Below, in pieces: positions 13,825 through 20,587 of a stretch of DNA of 27,915 bases; position 1 is the first letter of the stretch; each line of letters begins with the position of its first letter. The notes below the pieces were generated by a model that worked only from the letters and a program-made list of their open reading frames with translations, made no database searches and had not been told where the DNA came from. Source of the stretch: a virus. A program made the translations under genes and the position numbers. The DNA lies in IMG/VR virus record IMGVR_UViG_3300042475_001103, positions 1 to 27,915 of that record, one strand, 5' to 3'.

Positions 13825-13998
13825 TCAATCTGTGTTGTCTTCGTCTCTTGTCAACAGAACACCGATGAAGTGCAGAGCAAGACTTGCCCCGAAAGTCCAT
13901 GCGGCTTTCGAGAGTGTTGCGCCACTGAGAGTGATCAGCACTAGAGCGACTCCGCAGATAGTCCATATTTGTGCGTGTAGTTCTTTGATGACTTTCAT
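13825..13998 (-). CDS. Small two-helix membrane protein (holin-like)
   Basis: 57 residues. ATG at 13998 has AAGGAG seven bases upstream and overlaps the stop of the Thr-rich protein (TGATG). A short polar start (MKVIKELHAQ) is followed by hydrophobic IWTICGVALVLITLSGATL and, after KAAW, TFGASLALHFIGVLL, ending in acidic TRDEDNTD. Two membrane helices in under 60 residues suit a small holin or a partner of the exported protein translated just before it. Confidence 0.75.
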   Translation of the reverse strand: MKVIKELHAQIWTICGVALVLITLSGATLSKAAWTFGASLALHFIGVLLTRDEDNTD

Positions 13999-15209
13999 CA
14001 GATTCTCCTTCGAGTTGTTGGTACGGGTGCAGGCAATAAGAAAGACACAGCAGTCACAGCGACGACAGCACGTCGTGCGCCTACTGAGATCGTCGAGCCA
14101 TCAGGAACGTACGTATCGAACTGTCCACTGAATACGTTGATCGTCTCCTCGAACTGTTGCTTCACTTCAGCGGGTGCGTCTGAGAGTGCTTCTGCGATCT
14201 GTTCTGCCTGCTCATCGGTCAGTTCTGTGTCTGCGATGCTTGCGATCAGTTCTTCTGTCTGCGTGTCTGTTAGGTCTGCAAGATCATCTGTCGTCAACTC
14301 TTGAAGATAAGTGACGATCTCTTCTGCGTCTGCTTCTTCAGGCAGGCTTTCAACGATCGTTGATTCAGTGACAGGCGCACTCTCTGTTGGGGCAGTAGTA
14401 GGCACTGTCGTCGTTCCATTTGTGGAATCTGGTGTCGTTGTGCTCGTCGAAGTTGATGACGTGCTTGTCGTCGTCGGTACTGTCGTCGAAGTTGAAGACG
14501 TTGTTGATGTGGTCTGTGAGATCGGTGATGGTTGCGTGCCATTCGAGAGCGTTGTTGTAGGCAATTCGACTTGGGTCGTCGTCGTAGATACTTCTGCTGG
14601 TAGCGATGTCGTCACCTCTGTCGTCGTTGTTTGTATAACTGTCGTTGTAGTGGCCGGCTCTGTTGTCGTCGTTGTTGTAGCAGGTTCAGTTGTCGTCGTC
14701 GTTGTAGTTGTCGTACTCGAAGTCGTTGTCGTTGTAGCAGGCTCTGTTGTTGTTGTTGAAGTTGTCGTCGTTGTTTCAGGTTCTGTCGTCGTGCTGACTT
14801 CAGTTGTCGTCGTTGAATCACTTTGTGATTCATTGAACGTCAACTCGTACTGAACATTCCATACAACACCATCTCGCCATACATCAGGTTCGTAACAACA
14901 CGTCGACGCTCGAAGACGATACGAACCAGCAGACAGCATGAGATCAATCTTCGACTGTAAGCCCACGTAGTCGTCGTTCGTGACGATCAGTTCGTTGTCA
15001 CTGTTGTACAACCACAGTTGCGGGTCAGACGGAAGATCGCCTGATTGATATGTCTGTGCCAAAAACTGTGTTGACTCTGCGAACTCGAAGTTGAAGTCTG
15101 TCGGTGCAGTGATCACAAGTCTTGAGTCTGCGTGTGCTGGTTGAACCCATGCAAGCAAGAGACCTGCATACAGCAGAACTCGACTCAGTGTTGTAAAGAC
15201 TCTTCTCAT
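13998..15209 (-). CDS. Exported Thr-rich stalk protein with C-terminal membrane anchor
   Basis: 403 residues from the ATG at 15209 (an in-frame GTG at 15239 is less likely). A signal peptide (MRRVFTTLSRVLLYAGLLLA..., cleavage near AHADS) leads into a beta-sandwich-like domain (about 30-125: LVITAPTDFNFEF, YNSDNELIVTNDDYVG, GSYRLRASTCC), then about 150 residues of Thr/Ser repeats with TTTTEP units. An acidic helical region follows (TTDDLADLTDTQTEELIAS, LTDEQAEQIAEAL), then NVFSGQFDTYVPDGS and a hydrophobic anchor (VVAVTAVSFLLPAPV) ending in RRR. The layout is that of an actinobacterial cell-surface stalk protein rather than a virion protein; a host-derived moron altering the cell surface is the best guess. 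Confidence 0.8.
   Translation of the reverse strand: MRRVFTTLSRVLLYAGLLLAWVQPAHADSRLVITAPTDFNFEFAESTQFLAQTYQSGDLPSDPQLWLYNSDNELIVTNDDYVGLQSKIDLMLSAGSYRLRASTCCYEPDVWRDGVVWNVQYELTFNESQSDSTTTTEVSTTTEPETTTTTSTTTTEPATTTTTSSTTTTTTTTTEPATTTTTTEPATTTTVIQTTTTEVTTSLPAEVSTTTTQVELPTTTLSNGTQPSPISQTTSTTSSTSTTVPTTTSTSSTSTSTTTPDSTNGTTTVPTTAPTESAPVTESTIVESLPEEADAEEIVTYLQELTTDDLADLTDTQTEELIASIADTELTDEQAEQIAEALSDAPAEVKQQFEETINVFSGQFDTYVPDGSTISVGARRAVVAVTAVSFLLPAPVPTTRRRI
14370..14818 (-). repeat. Low-complexity Thr/Ser codon repeat
   Basis: Read on the minus strand this is an almost unbroken run of Thr codons (ACA, ACG, ACT, ACC mixed) broken by EPA, EVS and similar spacers, coding for the stalk of the exported protein. 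Mixed codon choice shows selection at protein level rather than simple slippage, but length variation between relatives is expected. Confidence 0.85.
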
Positions 15210-15260
15210 GATCTCTCGCAGTGAGGCGACAGAGCGCACGAAGGCATCACAAGGATATCA

Positions 15261-15284
15261 CTGTGATCTGCTCTGTGATCTGCT
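15261..15284. repeat. Tandem 12-base repeat, two units
   Basis: CTGTGATCTGCT occurs twice without a gap, followed by CACTGTG, in the non-coding region between the divergent stalk protein gene and the repeated promoter element copy 2. It may bind a regulator or be a small duplication. Confidence 0.5.
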
Positions 15285-15363
15285 CACTGTGCGTGCGTCG
15301 ATGCTGTGCGTGCTGTCAATCTGACGCTGTGTTAGCCTGAGGCCGGTAGGTTTTGTGGCGCAA

Positions 15364-15443
15364 AAGTGCTGGTCAGAGACATATTTTGCAGAATCTTCTC
15401 GAATATGTCGCACGTTGTACAAGCACGTGTATATGCTGAAGAT
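15364..15443 (+). promoter_or_regulatory. Repeated promoter element, copy 2
   Basis: AAGTGCTGGTCAGAG (15364-15378), inverted repeat GACATAT (15378-15384) and ATATGTC (15403-15409), palindrome TTGTACAA (15415-15422), -10-like TATGCT (15432-15437), 6 bases, ATG at 15444. Spacings match copies 1 and 3 within one base. There is no Shine-Dalgarno. Confidence 0.75.
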
Positions 15444-15797
15444 ATGAACAACACACTCAACTACCACAGCAACTACAACTCAGCAGTCTTCGCACCCGCA
15501 CAGACGGGCGTGCTCACCGCTCTCGTCCCGCAAAAGCGTGGTGATGACTACTCAATCCGCATCAACGCAACAAACGTCGAGACGCTCGCTGACGGGTCGA
15601 TCTCATACACAGAAGTCGTACTCGTCGAAGTTTCACGTGGCGAATACGAACCTCGCTTGTCGATCAGCAAAGTAGTCAAGTCTGAACTCGTGACTGCTTA
15701 CAACTGGAAGTTCGCTTCTGTTCTTGCAGACGCTGATCTCTCGATCAACTTCGTTCGTCGTCAAGATTCGACATCGACGATCAGCGAGTGCAACTGA
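15444..15797 (+). CDS. Hypothetical protein, first gene of cassette 2
   Basis: 117 residues. The start is set by the promoter element and by MNNT, shared with the lead genes of the other cassettes; in-frame codons further upstream overlap the promoter and are rejected. After a flexible N-terminus (NYHSNYNSAVFAPAQTG) it is beta-rich (DYSIRINATNVETLADGS, ISYTEVVLVEVSRGEYEPRL) with a helical and polar C-terminus. No family is recognised. Only the first few residues, not the body, resemble the other lead proteins. Confidence 0.7.
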   Translation: MNNTLNYHSNYNSAVFAPAQTGVLTALVPQKRGDDYSIRINATNVETLADGSISYTEVVLVEVSRGEYEPRLSISKVVKSELVTAYNWKFASVLADADLSINFVRRQDSTSTISECN

Positions 15798-15806
15798 TCA
15801 TGAACT

Positions 15807-15833
15807 CCACAACCAACACAACAACACAGGAGA
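15807..15833 (+). repeat. CA-rich leader with ribosome binding site, copy A
   Basis: CCACAACCAACACAACAACA (15807-15826) is identical to 16043-16062; each copy is followed by AGGAGA (here 15828-15833) and a start codon. It probably gives an unstructured leader that helps ribosome loading. An ATG at 15800 reads through it in frame as MNSTTNTTTQ. Confidence 0.7.
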
Positions 15834-15838
15834 CAGCC

Positions 15839-16039
15839 GTGAAATACGCAATCAAACTCACAAGCACACGAACAAGGAAGATCAAGTTCCTTCACTCGCA
15901 TCGATCAGGGTTGCGAGCACGCATCACCACCACGTCAGAGTTCGCCAACGCTCGCAAGTTTGCAACTGAGGCTGACGCACAAGAGTTCATCAACAAGAAC
16001 GCATACAACTTCGGATACAAGTTCGAGGTCGCATCGTGA
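15839..16039 (+). CDS. Small basic hypothetical protein, cassette 2
   Basis: 66 residues from a GTG with AGGAGA five bases upstream. An in-frame ATG at 15800 would prepend 13 residues encoded by the CA-rich leader. It is basic at the start (VKYAIKLTSTRTRKIKFLHS), then shows a strand and a helix (RARITTTSEFANARKF, ATEADAQEFINKNAYNF) ending YKFEVAS. The beta-alpha pattern with A..FATEADAQEFI resembles small domains where a helix packs on a short sheet, as in many phage hypotheticals. It overlaps a possible GTG start of the next reading frame (GTGA). Confidence 0.65.
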   Translation: MKYAIKLTSTRTRKIKFLHSHRSGLRARITTTSEFANARKFATEADAQEFINKNAYNFGYKFEVAS

Positions 16040-16042
16040 ACA

Positions 16043-16071
16043 CCACAACCAACACAACAACAAACAGGAGA
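16043..16071 (+). repeat. CA-rich leader with ribosome binding site, copy B
   Basis: A 20-base identical copy of 15807-15826 (16043-16062), then AGGAGA at 16066-16071 and ATG at 16078. Similar but not identical CA-rich leaders precede the 4646 and 4943 genes. Confidence 0.7.
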
Positions 16072-16077
16072 AACATC

Positions 16078-16290
16078 ATGAGCAAGCGTTACTACAAAGA
16101 GTTCATCGATTGGAGAGAAGTCACTGAGTGGGCTGTCGTCGATAGCAAGCGTCGAGTCACCGACTTCAACGTTTACTGTGAAGACGAGAGTCATGCAGAC
16201 GCACTCGTCAAAGAATTGAACCGTCGTGGCTACGAGATCGGTGAGTTCCACGCAATCATGATCGCTAACGACTTGAAGGTGAAGTCATGA
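16078..16290 (+). CDS. Small hypothetical protein, cassette 2
   Basis: 70 residues from an ATG with AGGAGA at the right distance; a GTG at 16036 in frame would add the leader-encoded Asn/Thr stretch and is less likely. It is a small alpha/beta protein: YKEFIDWREVTEWAVVDSK, DFNVYCEDESHADALVKEL and GYEIGEFHAIMI. The middle (VYCEDESHADALVKELNRRG) has the same layout as the next gene (CVNKEHALRVAQALNK), which suggests the two are distant paralogs. No function is assigned. Confidence 0.7.
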   Translation: MSKRYYKEFIDWREVTEWAVVDSKRRVTDFNVYCEDESHADALVKELNRRGYEIGEFHAIMIANDLKVKS

Positions 16291-16556
16291 GCGGCGATCG
16301 CTACTTCGCAGAGAGCGTCGAGCACTTCAACGAACGCACTGGCGAATGGTCAGAGCAATGGCTCGTCAGCGACGATCAACGCTTCGGCATCAGTGGTCGC
16401 ACGTTCGAGTGGTTGTTCGAGATCAAGTGCGTCAACAAAGAGCACGCACTCAGAGTCGCTCAAGCGTTGAACAAAGACTTCAACGGAGAACACGTCTCAC
16501 AAGAAGACGCTCGTGAACTTGCAAGCGATCTTCGACCGAGCAAGTTGTTCAAGTGA
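16287..16556 (+). CDS. Small hypothetical protein, likely paralog of its upstream neighbour
   Basis: 89 residues starting in an ATGA overlap. RYFAESVEHFNERTGEWSEQ and EWLFEIKCVNKEHALRVAQ repeat the strand-strand-helix arrangement of the preceding gene: a WxxxW-like pair, then C, then a charged turn and an Ala/Leu helix. The C-terminus is helical and charged (SQEDARELASDLRPSKLFK). No family is recognised. It is coupled on both sides by overlaps. Confidence 0.7.
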   Translation: MSGDRYFAESVEHFNERTGEWSEQWLVSDDQRFGISGRTFEWLFEIKCVNKEHALRVAQALNKDFNGEHVSQEDARELASDLRPSKLFK

Positions 16557-16750
16557 TGTCTCGTTACTACTACGACATCGATGTCGTTCTTGAATCTGTA
16601 CGCAACGCAGTTGGCTTGACTGAGTTCGCTATCAGTGACGAAGACTGGCAGACGTGCGCTGAGATACACGCTGAACTTGCTGAACTGTTCTCAACACTTG
16701 AACGTCGACGAGTTGTGCGAATGAACAACGTGTATTCTGATCAGTCATGA
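16556..16750 (+). CDS. Small hypothetical protein, cassette 2
   Basis: 64 residues from the ATG at 16556 in a TGATG overlap with the preceding gene. The sequence MSRYYYDIDVVLESVRNAVG followed by EFAISDEDWQTCAEIHAEL and STLERRRVVRMNNVYSD suggests one strand and two or three helices. Nothing identifies a function. It overlaps the next gene by ATGA. Confidence 0.65.
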   Translation: MSRYYYDIDVVLESVRNAVGLTEFAISDEDWQTCAEIHAELAELFSTLERRRVVRMNNVYSDQS

Positions 16751-17235
16751 GACCTGCGAACTTTGTTGATTGGGCAGAAGGCGAAGACTGTGCTGATGCG
16801 TTCAAGAACGCTCACGTCTGTGCTCGTCTGATGCACAGAGTCGGCGGCTTTGACGCACCGATCTTGCGTAAGCGATCATTCATCGAACTTGAAGTACCGT
16901 CTGACATCGTTGACGAACGGGGACTCGAACGACTCTGCTTGACTGTGCTCGCATACGTTCAGCGTGAACGACTCGAAGACGGGTCAGTCGTTCTCGATCT
17001 TGAAGGTCTTGCTGAACTTGTCGAAGACGACGACGAGAATCTTCGTTGCTCTGTGAATCGAGAGTCTGAATGGTTCTCTCTGATCGACTTTGCGTATCTG
17101 ATGCACGTCATCGGTGTCGATGCTGTCGATTCTTTGTTGCGTCAGTACGTTGACATCAACGGGCCTTGTCTTGCTGTTCGAGCGAGCGACTCGAAGTGGC
17201 TCTTCTTCGGTCTCGTCACGTCTCAGCACGACTGA
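16747..17235 (+). CDS. Acidic hypothetical protein, last gene of cassette 2
   Basis: 162 residues starting in an ATGA overlap. It is mixed alpha/beta and acidic: NFVDWAEGEDCADAFKNAHV, FIELEVPSDIVDERGLERLC, then VVLDLEGLAELVEDDDENLR and a C-terminal domain (FSLIDFAYLMHVIGVDAVDS, then PCLAVRASDSKWLFFGLV). There is no signal or membrane segment. No family is recognised. It ends just before the non-coding stretch leading to promoter copy 3, which in 17236-17350 is T- and GTCTG-rich with no gene. Confidence 0.7.
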   Translation: MRPANFVDWAEGEDCADAFKNAHVCARLMHRVGGFDAPILRKRSFIELEVPSDIVDERGLERLCLTVLAYVQRERLEDGSVVLDLEGLAELVEDDDENLRCSVNRESEWFSLIDFAYLMHVIGVDAVDSLLRQYVDINGPCLAVRASDSKWLFFGLVTSQHD

Positions 17236-17356
17236 TCTCAGATCGCTTTCAGTCGCACGAGGTTGCGTTCTGAGCGGTTCTGTCTGCTTATCTGAGTCTT
17301 TGTGTCGTCTGCTTTGTGCTGTTCGTCTGTGCTCGTTCTGTGTTGTCTGAGTACAT

Positions 17357-17435
17357 AAGTGCTGGTCACAGATATATTTGGTCGAATCTTCAGGATATGT
17401 CGTTGCTTGTACAACTGTGGGTATATGCTGAAGAC
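17357..17435 (+). promoter_or_regulatory. Repeated promoter element, copy 3
   Basis: AAGTGCTGGTCACAG (17357-17371), imperfect inverted repeat GATATAT (17371-17377) and ATATGTC (17395-17401), palindrome TTGTACAA (17407-17414), -10-like TATGCT (17424-17429), 6 bases, ATG at 17436. It is the most diverged copy, but the TTGTACAA, the right arm and the spacing are kept. Confidence 0.75.
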
Positions 17436-18266
17436 ATGAACAACACCACGAACACCAACCTCACGACCATGACACCAGCACAGATCGACGAACTCTTGCT
17501 CGAACTGATGCGTGAAGAATCAAGCAATTCAATCGATCTCACTTATGCGATGTACAAAGCGACAGACTTGCATTGGTCAACTGATACCAGCGCAAGCGTT
17601 GTCATCTCATGCACAGTTCGTCGAGAGAACCGCTACGAAGATTCAGTGAAGTTCTTTGCTCTTCGCTCTGACTTCGATGCCGCACCTGAGACCACGACTG
17701 AATACCCGAACGGTCACGTCTCAGTCGGCAAGCGTGACTCGAATCGTTACTTGTTGAGCGACGCAGTTGCTTACCTTGCAGACAAGCAGATCAACGATGT
17801 CGATGCGGTCAAGATCGTTGCAAGTCAAGACACAACTGTCGACGGGCTTGCTGTCAAAGCAATCGTCGAGCGCAACGCTGAGATCAAGAACTTGATCAAA
17901 GCAATCGACGCAGAGTTCAACGCTCGCGGCGGTTGGTCACGTTACTTCCTCGTCACTTCGAGCACAGGTCATATTCACTCATCGCAGTCTTGTCACTCAT
18001 GCAACAAGGGCAAGTACGCAACGTCGTTCGCTCTCGTTTACGCAATGAGCGACCTGAACGCTGAAGTCGCAGTCGAGTTGCTCGGCCCGTCACTCTGCTC
18101 AATCTGCTTCCCGAACGCACCCGTCGAAATGACAGAGCAGTCAAAGATCAGCGCATCGCTTGCGAGCGTGTACTTCGACAAGGGTCATGACGCTTTCGTC
18201 GCCGCAAAGAAGATCGCTGAAGAGAAAGCCGCAAAGCGTGCCGCCAAGAAAGCAGTCGCCTGCTGA
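17436..18266 (+). CDS. Putative zinc-binding hypothetical protein, cassette 3
   Basis: 276 residues, starting MNNTTNTN directly after promoter copy 3. The N-terminal part (to about 160) is alpha/beta (MYKATDLHWSTDTSASVVIS). A domain at about 165-230 has GWSRYFLVTSSTGHIHSSQS, CHSCNKGK (Cys186, Cys189), ATSFALVYAMS and LCSICFPNAPVE (Cys221, Cys224), with His179/His181 nearby: a two-knuckle zinc site. The motif pair GHIHSS...C..C and LC..CFPNAP is recurrent in actinophages and actinobacterial plasmids, from recall, function unknown. The C-terminus is a Lys/Ala-rich helix (EEKAAKRAAKKAV). It is the only gene of this cassette and is followed by a terminator. Confidence 0.8.
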   Translation: MNNTTNTNLTTMTPAQIDELLLELMREESSNSIDLTYAMYKATDLHWSTDTSASVVISCTVRRENRYEDSVKFFALRSDFDAAPETTTEYPNGHVSVGKRDSNRYLLSDAVAYLADKQINDVDAVKIVASQDTTVDGLAVKAIVERNAEIKNLIKAIDAEFNARGGWSRYFLVTSSTGHIHSSQSCHSCNKGKYATSFALVYAMSDLNAEVAVELLGPSLCSICFPNAPVEMTEQSKISASLASVYFDKGHDAFVAAKKIAEEKAAKRAAKKAVAC

Positions 18267-18291
18267 TCTTGAGCGACATACTCAAGCACTT

Positions 18292-18317
18292 GACCCGCTC
18301 GCTTGAGCGGGTCTTTT
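18292..18317 (+). terminator. Intrinsic terminator after cassette 3
   Basis: GACCCGCTC (18292-18300), loop GCTT, GAGCGGGTC (18305-18313) and TTTT at 18314-18317. A perfect 9-bp GC-rich stem with a U-tract, 25 bases after the stop of the 17436 gene. It also lies beyond the 3' end of the convergent protease gene, and the stem would form on that strand too, with only AAGT following. Confidence 0.9.
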
Positions 18318-18408
18318 GCTTTGTGCGCTCTGTGACGCTCTGACGATCTTGACTCACAAAGAGTCGTGATCGAACTCAGAGTCGCTCAGAACGAAACCTC
18401 GTGCGCTC

Positions 18409-20235
18409 TCAGACAAGCACAGACTCAGGCAGATCAGCACTCATTCGACGTGCAGAACCACCGATCGAGTAGCCACGTAACTTGCCTTCTTTGACAAGAT
18501 TCCACGACCACTCTTCCCAAACAACACCCATGAACGGGGTGTTCGCAGGGAACTGATACTTCGTCACGCCTTGATTCGGAACTGTCAAGTCTGCTTCGAC
18601 AGCGAACGGCACAGTCATGATCTCAACCATCTCACCTGCGGGCTTGTCAGAGTGCTGAAGATAGATCGTGCGATCGCCTGATCGAACCCAATCCCACAAA
18701 GCCTTCTGCAACGTGTCTTCGTCAGTGAACTCACCGTGAGCATCTTCGACACCGGGTACGTACCAAGGTCCGAGCGTGTATCTCTGCTCGTTCGCTTTCG
18801 CAACGATGCCTGCTGACTTGTCGACGAGCAGTGCGATCTTCTCTTCGCTTGTGATCTCGTACGGTCGTGCGTGACCTCGATCTTCCATCTCGTCTTCGAG
18901 TAGATCGTGAAGACTCTTCAACGCTTGAGAAACAGTCGACACTTCGTGACACTTGTTGTGCCATGACACAAGATCGTTCAACGATGCCTGTACCAACTTG
19001 GTGCTTCTGAACCGTTCGATCTGTGCGAGTCGTTGATCTGCTTGATCACGTTCTGCGTAGCAACCGAACGAGCGACCTGTCTCGCTGAGTACGCAGAATT
19101 GACCGCCGACTTCTTGAACGACTCGCTGAACCATACTGCGAGTCCCACTACCGTCGCTAACAGGTTCACTGACAGAATCACTTTCAGAACTTTCATCAGA
19201 CGTTTCATTGTTGTGCGAATCTCCCCCGTAAACGATCATCTCTGCTTCGTGAATCAATGCCATGACCATCGCACGCAAGTCTGCACGTGACGTGTTCAAG
19301 AGTCCAATATAGGCGTGAGTCAAGCACTCGACAGGGTTGTCGTAGTGCATATTCTTCTTCATGTTCTCAGGCATCATGTCTTCGACGTACATCTCTCGAA
19401 CTGCTGTGATGACTTCCATGATCTTCACAAGAAGTTTGTCGGTCTTTGGCCCCATCTTGACTGCGGCACTGTAAGCCTCAAGAAGACTGTCGAGCGGGTC
19501 GTATCCGTCGCTGTCGTCGTCTTTCATCTCGTACCCGTACATCTTGTCTGCGTCCATTGTTTGTTCCAAGTTCTTTCGTGTTGATAGCGGGTGTCCCTCA
19601 GGCAGAATATCTGTGTCGAACGCACCGCTCTTGTACCTGCCTGTGCGTACTGCGAAGAGAAAGGCGTTCACTCGTGCGTACGCCCACTGATCTGAACTCG
19701 TGACAGTCGGTCTGACGCTCGACGGGTTCGTGTTGTATGCGCCAACACCACGCTCGAAGACTCGTTCAAGCATTGAAAGAGTGACACGCTTGCTTTGAGT
19801 ATTCCCGAACTTCTCGTTGTGCTCGTCGACTTTGCGCTTCAATGCTGTCGAGACAGTCGCTGACACTTCTTTCTCGATCTGCTTCGACAGTTCGCCTTCT
19901 GCGATGAGTTGATCACGCTTGCGTTCTGCCCACAGTCTTGCTCGATCACGCTGTGCGCTACTGATGTCTCCACCCCATAAGAGCCACGCAACTTGACCTG
20001 CTGTCGGTCTGTCTTTCGTACCGTCGAGATATGCGCCAGCGTCAGGTGAACTCAGATCAGATTCGTGTCGTGCAAACCAAGCCGCCATGCGACGCACTTT
20101 CTCTGCTGTGATCGAGCCTGATGCCATGCTTCGAGCGTCACGAACTGTCTGTGCTTTGAGACCGTCGCCTGCGTATTCAAGCAACTTGAGTCCACGCTTT
20201 GCGTTGCTTGAGACGAACGAAGGGACTGCGACCAT
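18409..20235 (-). CDS. Prohead maturation protease, XkdF-like, with fused N-terminal domains
   Basis: 608 residues. The C-terminal domain (about 485-608) is an XkdF-type serine protease: LGPWYVPGVEDAHGEFTDED, YLQH (His528), PFMGVVWEEWSW and GYSIGGSA (Ser590) give the expected His and Ser. Before it is a short GCYAERDQADQRLAQI motif (about 390-407), like the small GC-turn domain often found in phage head proteases. The N-terminal region has a helical domain (about 10-112: KAQTVRDARSMASGSITAEK, AGQVAWLLWGGD) and a segment SSDQWAYARVNAFLFAVRTG (about 180-200). The middle is helical with a Ser/Asp/Glu-rich linker near 340-365. The family processes scaffold and capsid inside the prohead. It is longer than a typical stand-alone XkdF protein. 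Confidence 0.85.
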   Translation of the reverse strand: MVAVPSFVSSNAKRGLKLLEYAGDGLKAQTVRDARSMASGSITAEKVRRMAAWFARHESDLSSPDAGAYLDGTKDRPTAGQVAWLLWGGDISSAQRDRARLWAERKRDQLIAEGELSKQIEKEVSATVSTALKRKVDEHNEKFGNTQSKRVTLSMLERVFERGVGAYNTNPSSVRPTVTSSDQWAYARVNAFLFAVRTGRYKSGAFDTDILPEGHPLSTRKNLEQTMDADKMYGYEMKDDDSDGYDPLDSLLEAYSAAVKMGPKTDKLLVKIMEVITAVREMYVEDMMPENMKKNMHYDNPVECLTHAYIGLLNTSRADLRAMVMALIHEAEMIVYGGDSHNNETSDESSESDSVSEPVSDGSGTRSMVQRVVQEVGGQFCVLSETGRSFGCYAERDQADQRLAQIERFRSTKLVQASLNDLVSWHNKCHEVSTVSQALKSLHDLLEDEMEDRGHARPYEITSEEKIALLVDKSAGIVAKANEQRYTLGPWYVPGVEDAHGEFTDEDTLQKALWDWVRSGDRTIYLQHSDKPAGEMVEIMTVPFAVEADLTVPNQGVTKYQFPANTPFMGVVWEEWSWNLVKEGKLRGYSIGGSARRMSADLPESVLV

Positions 20236-20275
20236 GCCTGCAGATTAGTTGATCATCACTGATCTACACAGCAGG

Positions 20276-20587
20276 TCAGTTGACAGTGTTGGGAAGAGTT
20301 CGTACTGCAACAGGAAGATTCAAGTCTTGAACTGTGAGAGTGACTTCAACTTTAGGGTCGTCGACTAAGAAGATGAAGTATTGAAGACTCGCAAGTGCTT
20401 GATGAATTACATCAGATGAATCAAAGACAAGTGCTTGATCAGGTAACGCAATCACGAGTTCGTTGCGTTGCTTTGTTTGCATGAAGAACTTGACATCTGA
20501 AAGCAAAGTCGGGTCAAGGTATGGTTCTGCAACGTAAGCAGTACGACCGTTGATCTTAATTGTCCACATCATGTTGTTCTGTTTCAT
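20276..20587 (-). CDS. Small unknown protein following the MuF-zincin gene
   Basis: 103 residues, starting with ATG directly after the TAA of the MuF gene (TAAATG). It is beta-rich (MWTIKINGRTAYVAEPYLD, VKFFMQTKQRNELVIALPD, ASLQYFIFLVDDPKVEVTL) with a Ser/Asp-containing helix in the middle. Base composition looks more AT-rich than the flanking phage genes, like the C-terminal half of the MuF gene. No family is recognised. Its tight position after a possible effector domain makes an immunity or chaperone role conceivable, without direct evidence. Confidence 0.7.
   Translation of the reverse strand: MKQNNMMWTIKINGRTAYVAEPYLDPTLLSDVKFFMQTKQRNELVIALPDQALVFDSSDVIHQALASLQYFIFLVDDPKVEVTLTVQDLNLPVAVRTLPNTVN

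Noticed and set aside
14370-14818. Possible CRISPR-like or tandem repeat array
   Set aside because: The repeats are Thr/Ser codons of variable length in an open frame, with no spacers of constant size.
14311-14853. Plus-strand open frame of 180 codons, Val-rich
   Set aside because: It is the mirror of the Thr-codon repeat; Val runs arise automatically from the complement of Thr codons.
15366-15443. Upstream extension of the 15444 gene to a start at 15366
   Set aside because: The extension lies entirely in the repeated promoter element; the same false extension exists at copy 3 (17316-17435) and encodes similar text only because the DNA element is conserved.
16036-16077. GTG start at 16036 for the 16078 gene
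   Set aside because: The CA-rich leader and AGGAGA point to ATG 16078; the upstream codons are leader sequence, though a second N-terminus is not excluded.
18330-18400. Imperfect palindrome around GACTC-ACAAA-GAGTC as a second terminator
   Set aside because: Short stem, no U-tract, and a much better terminator lies at 18292-18317.
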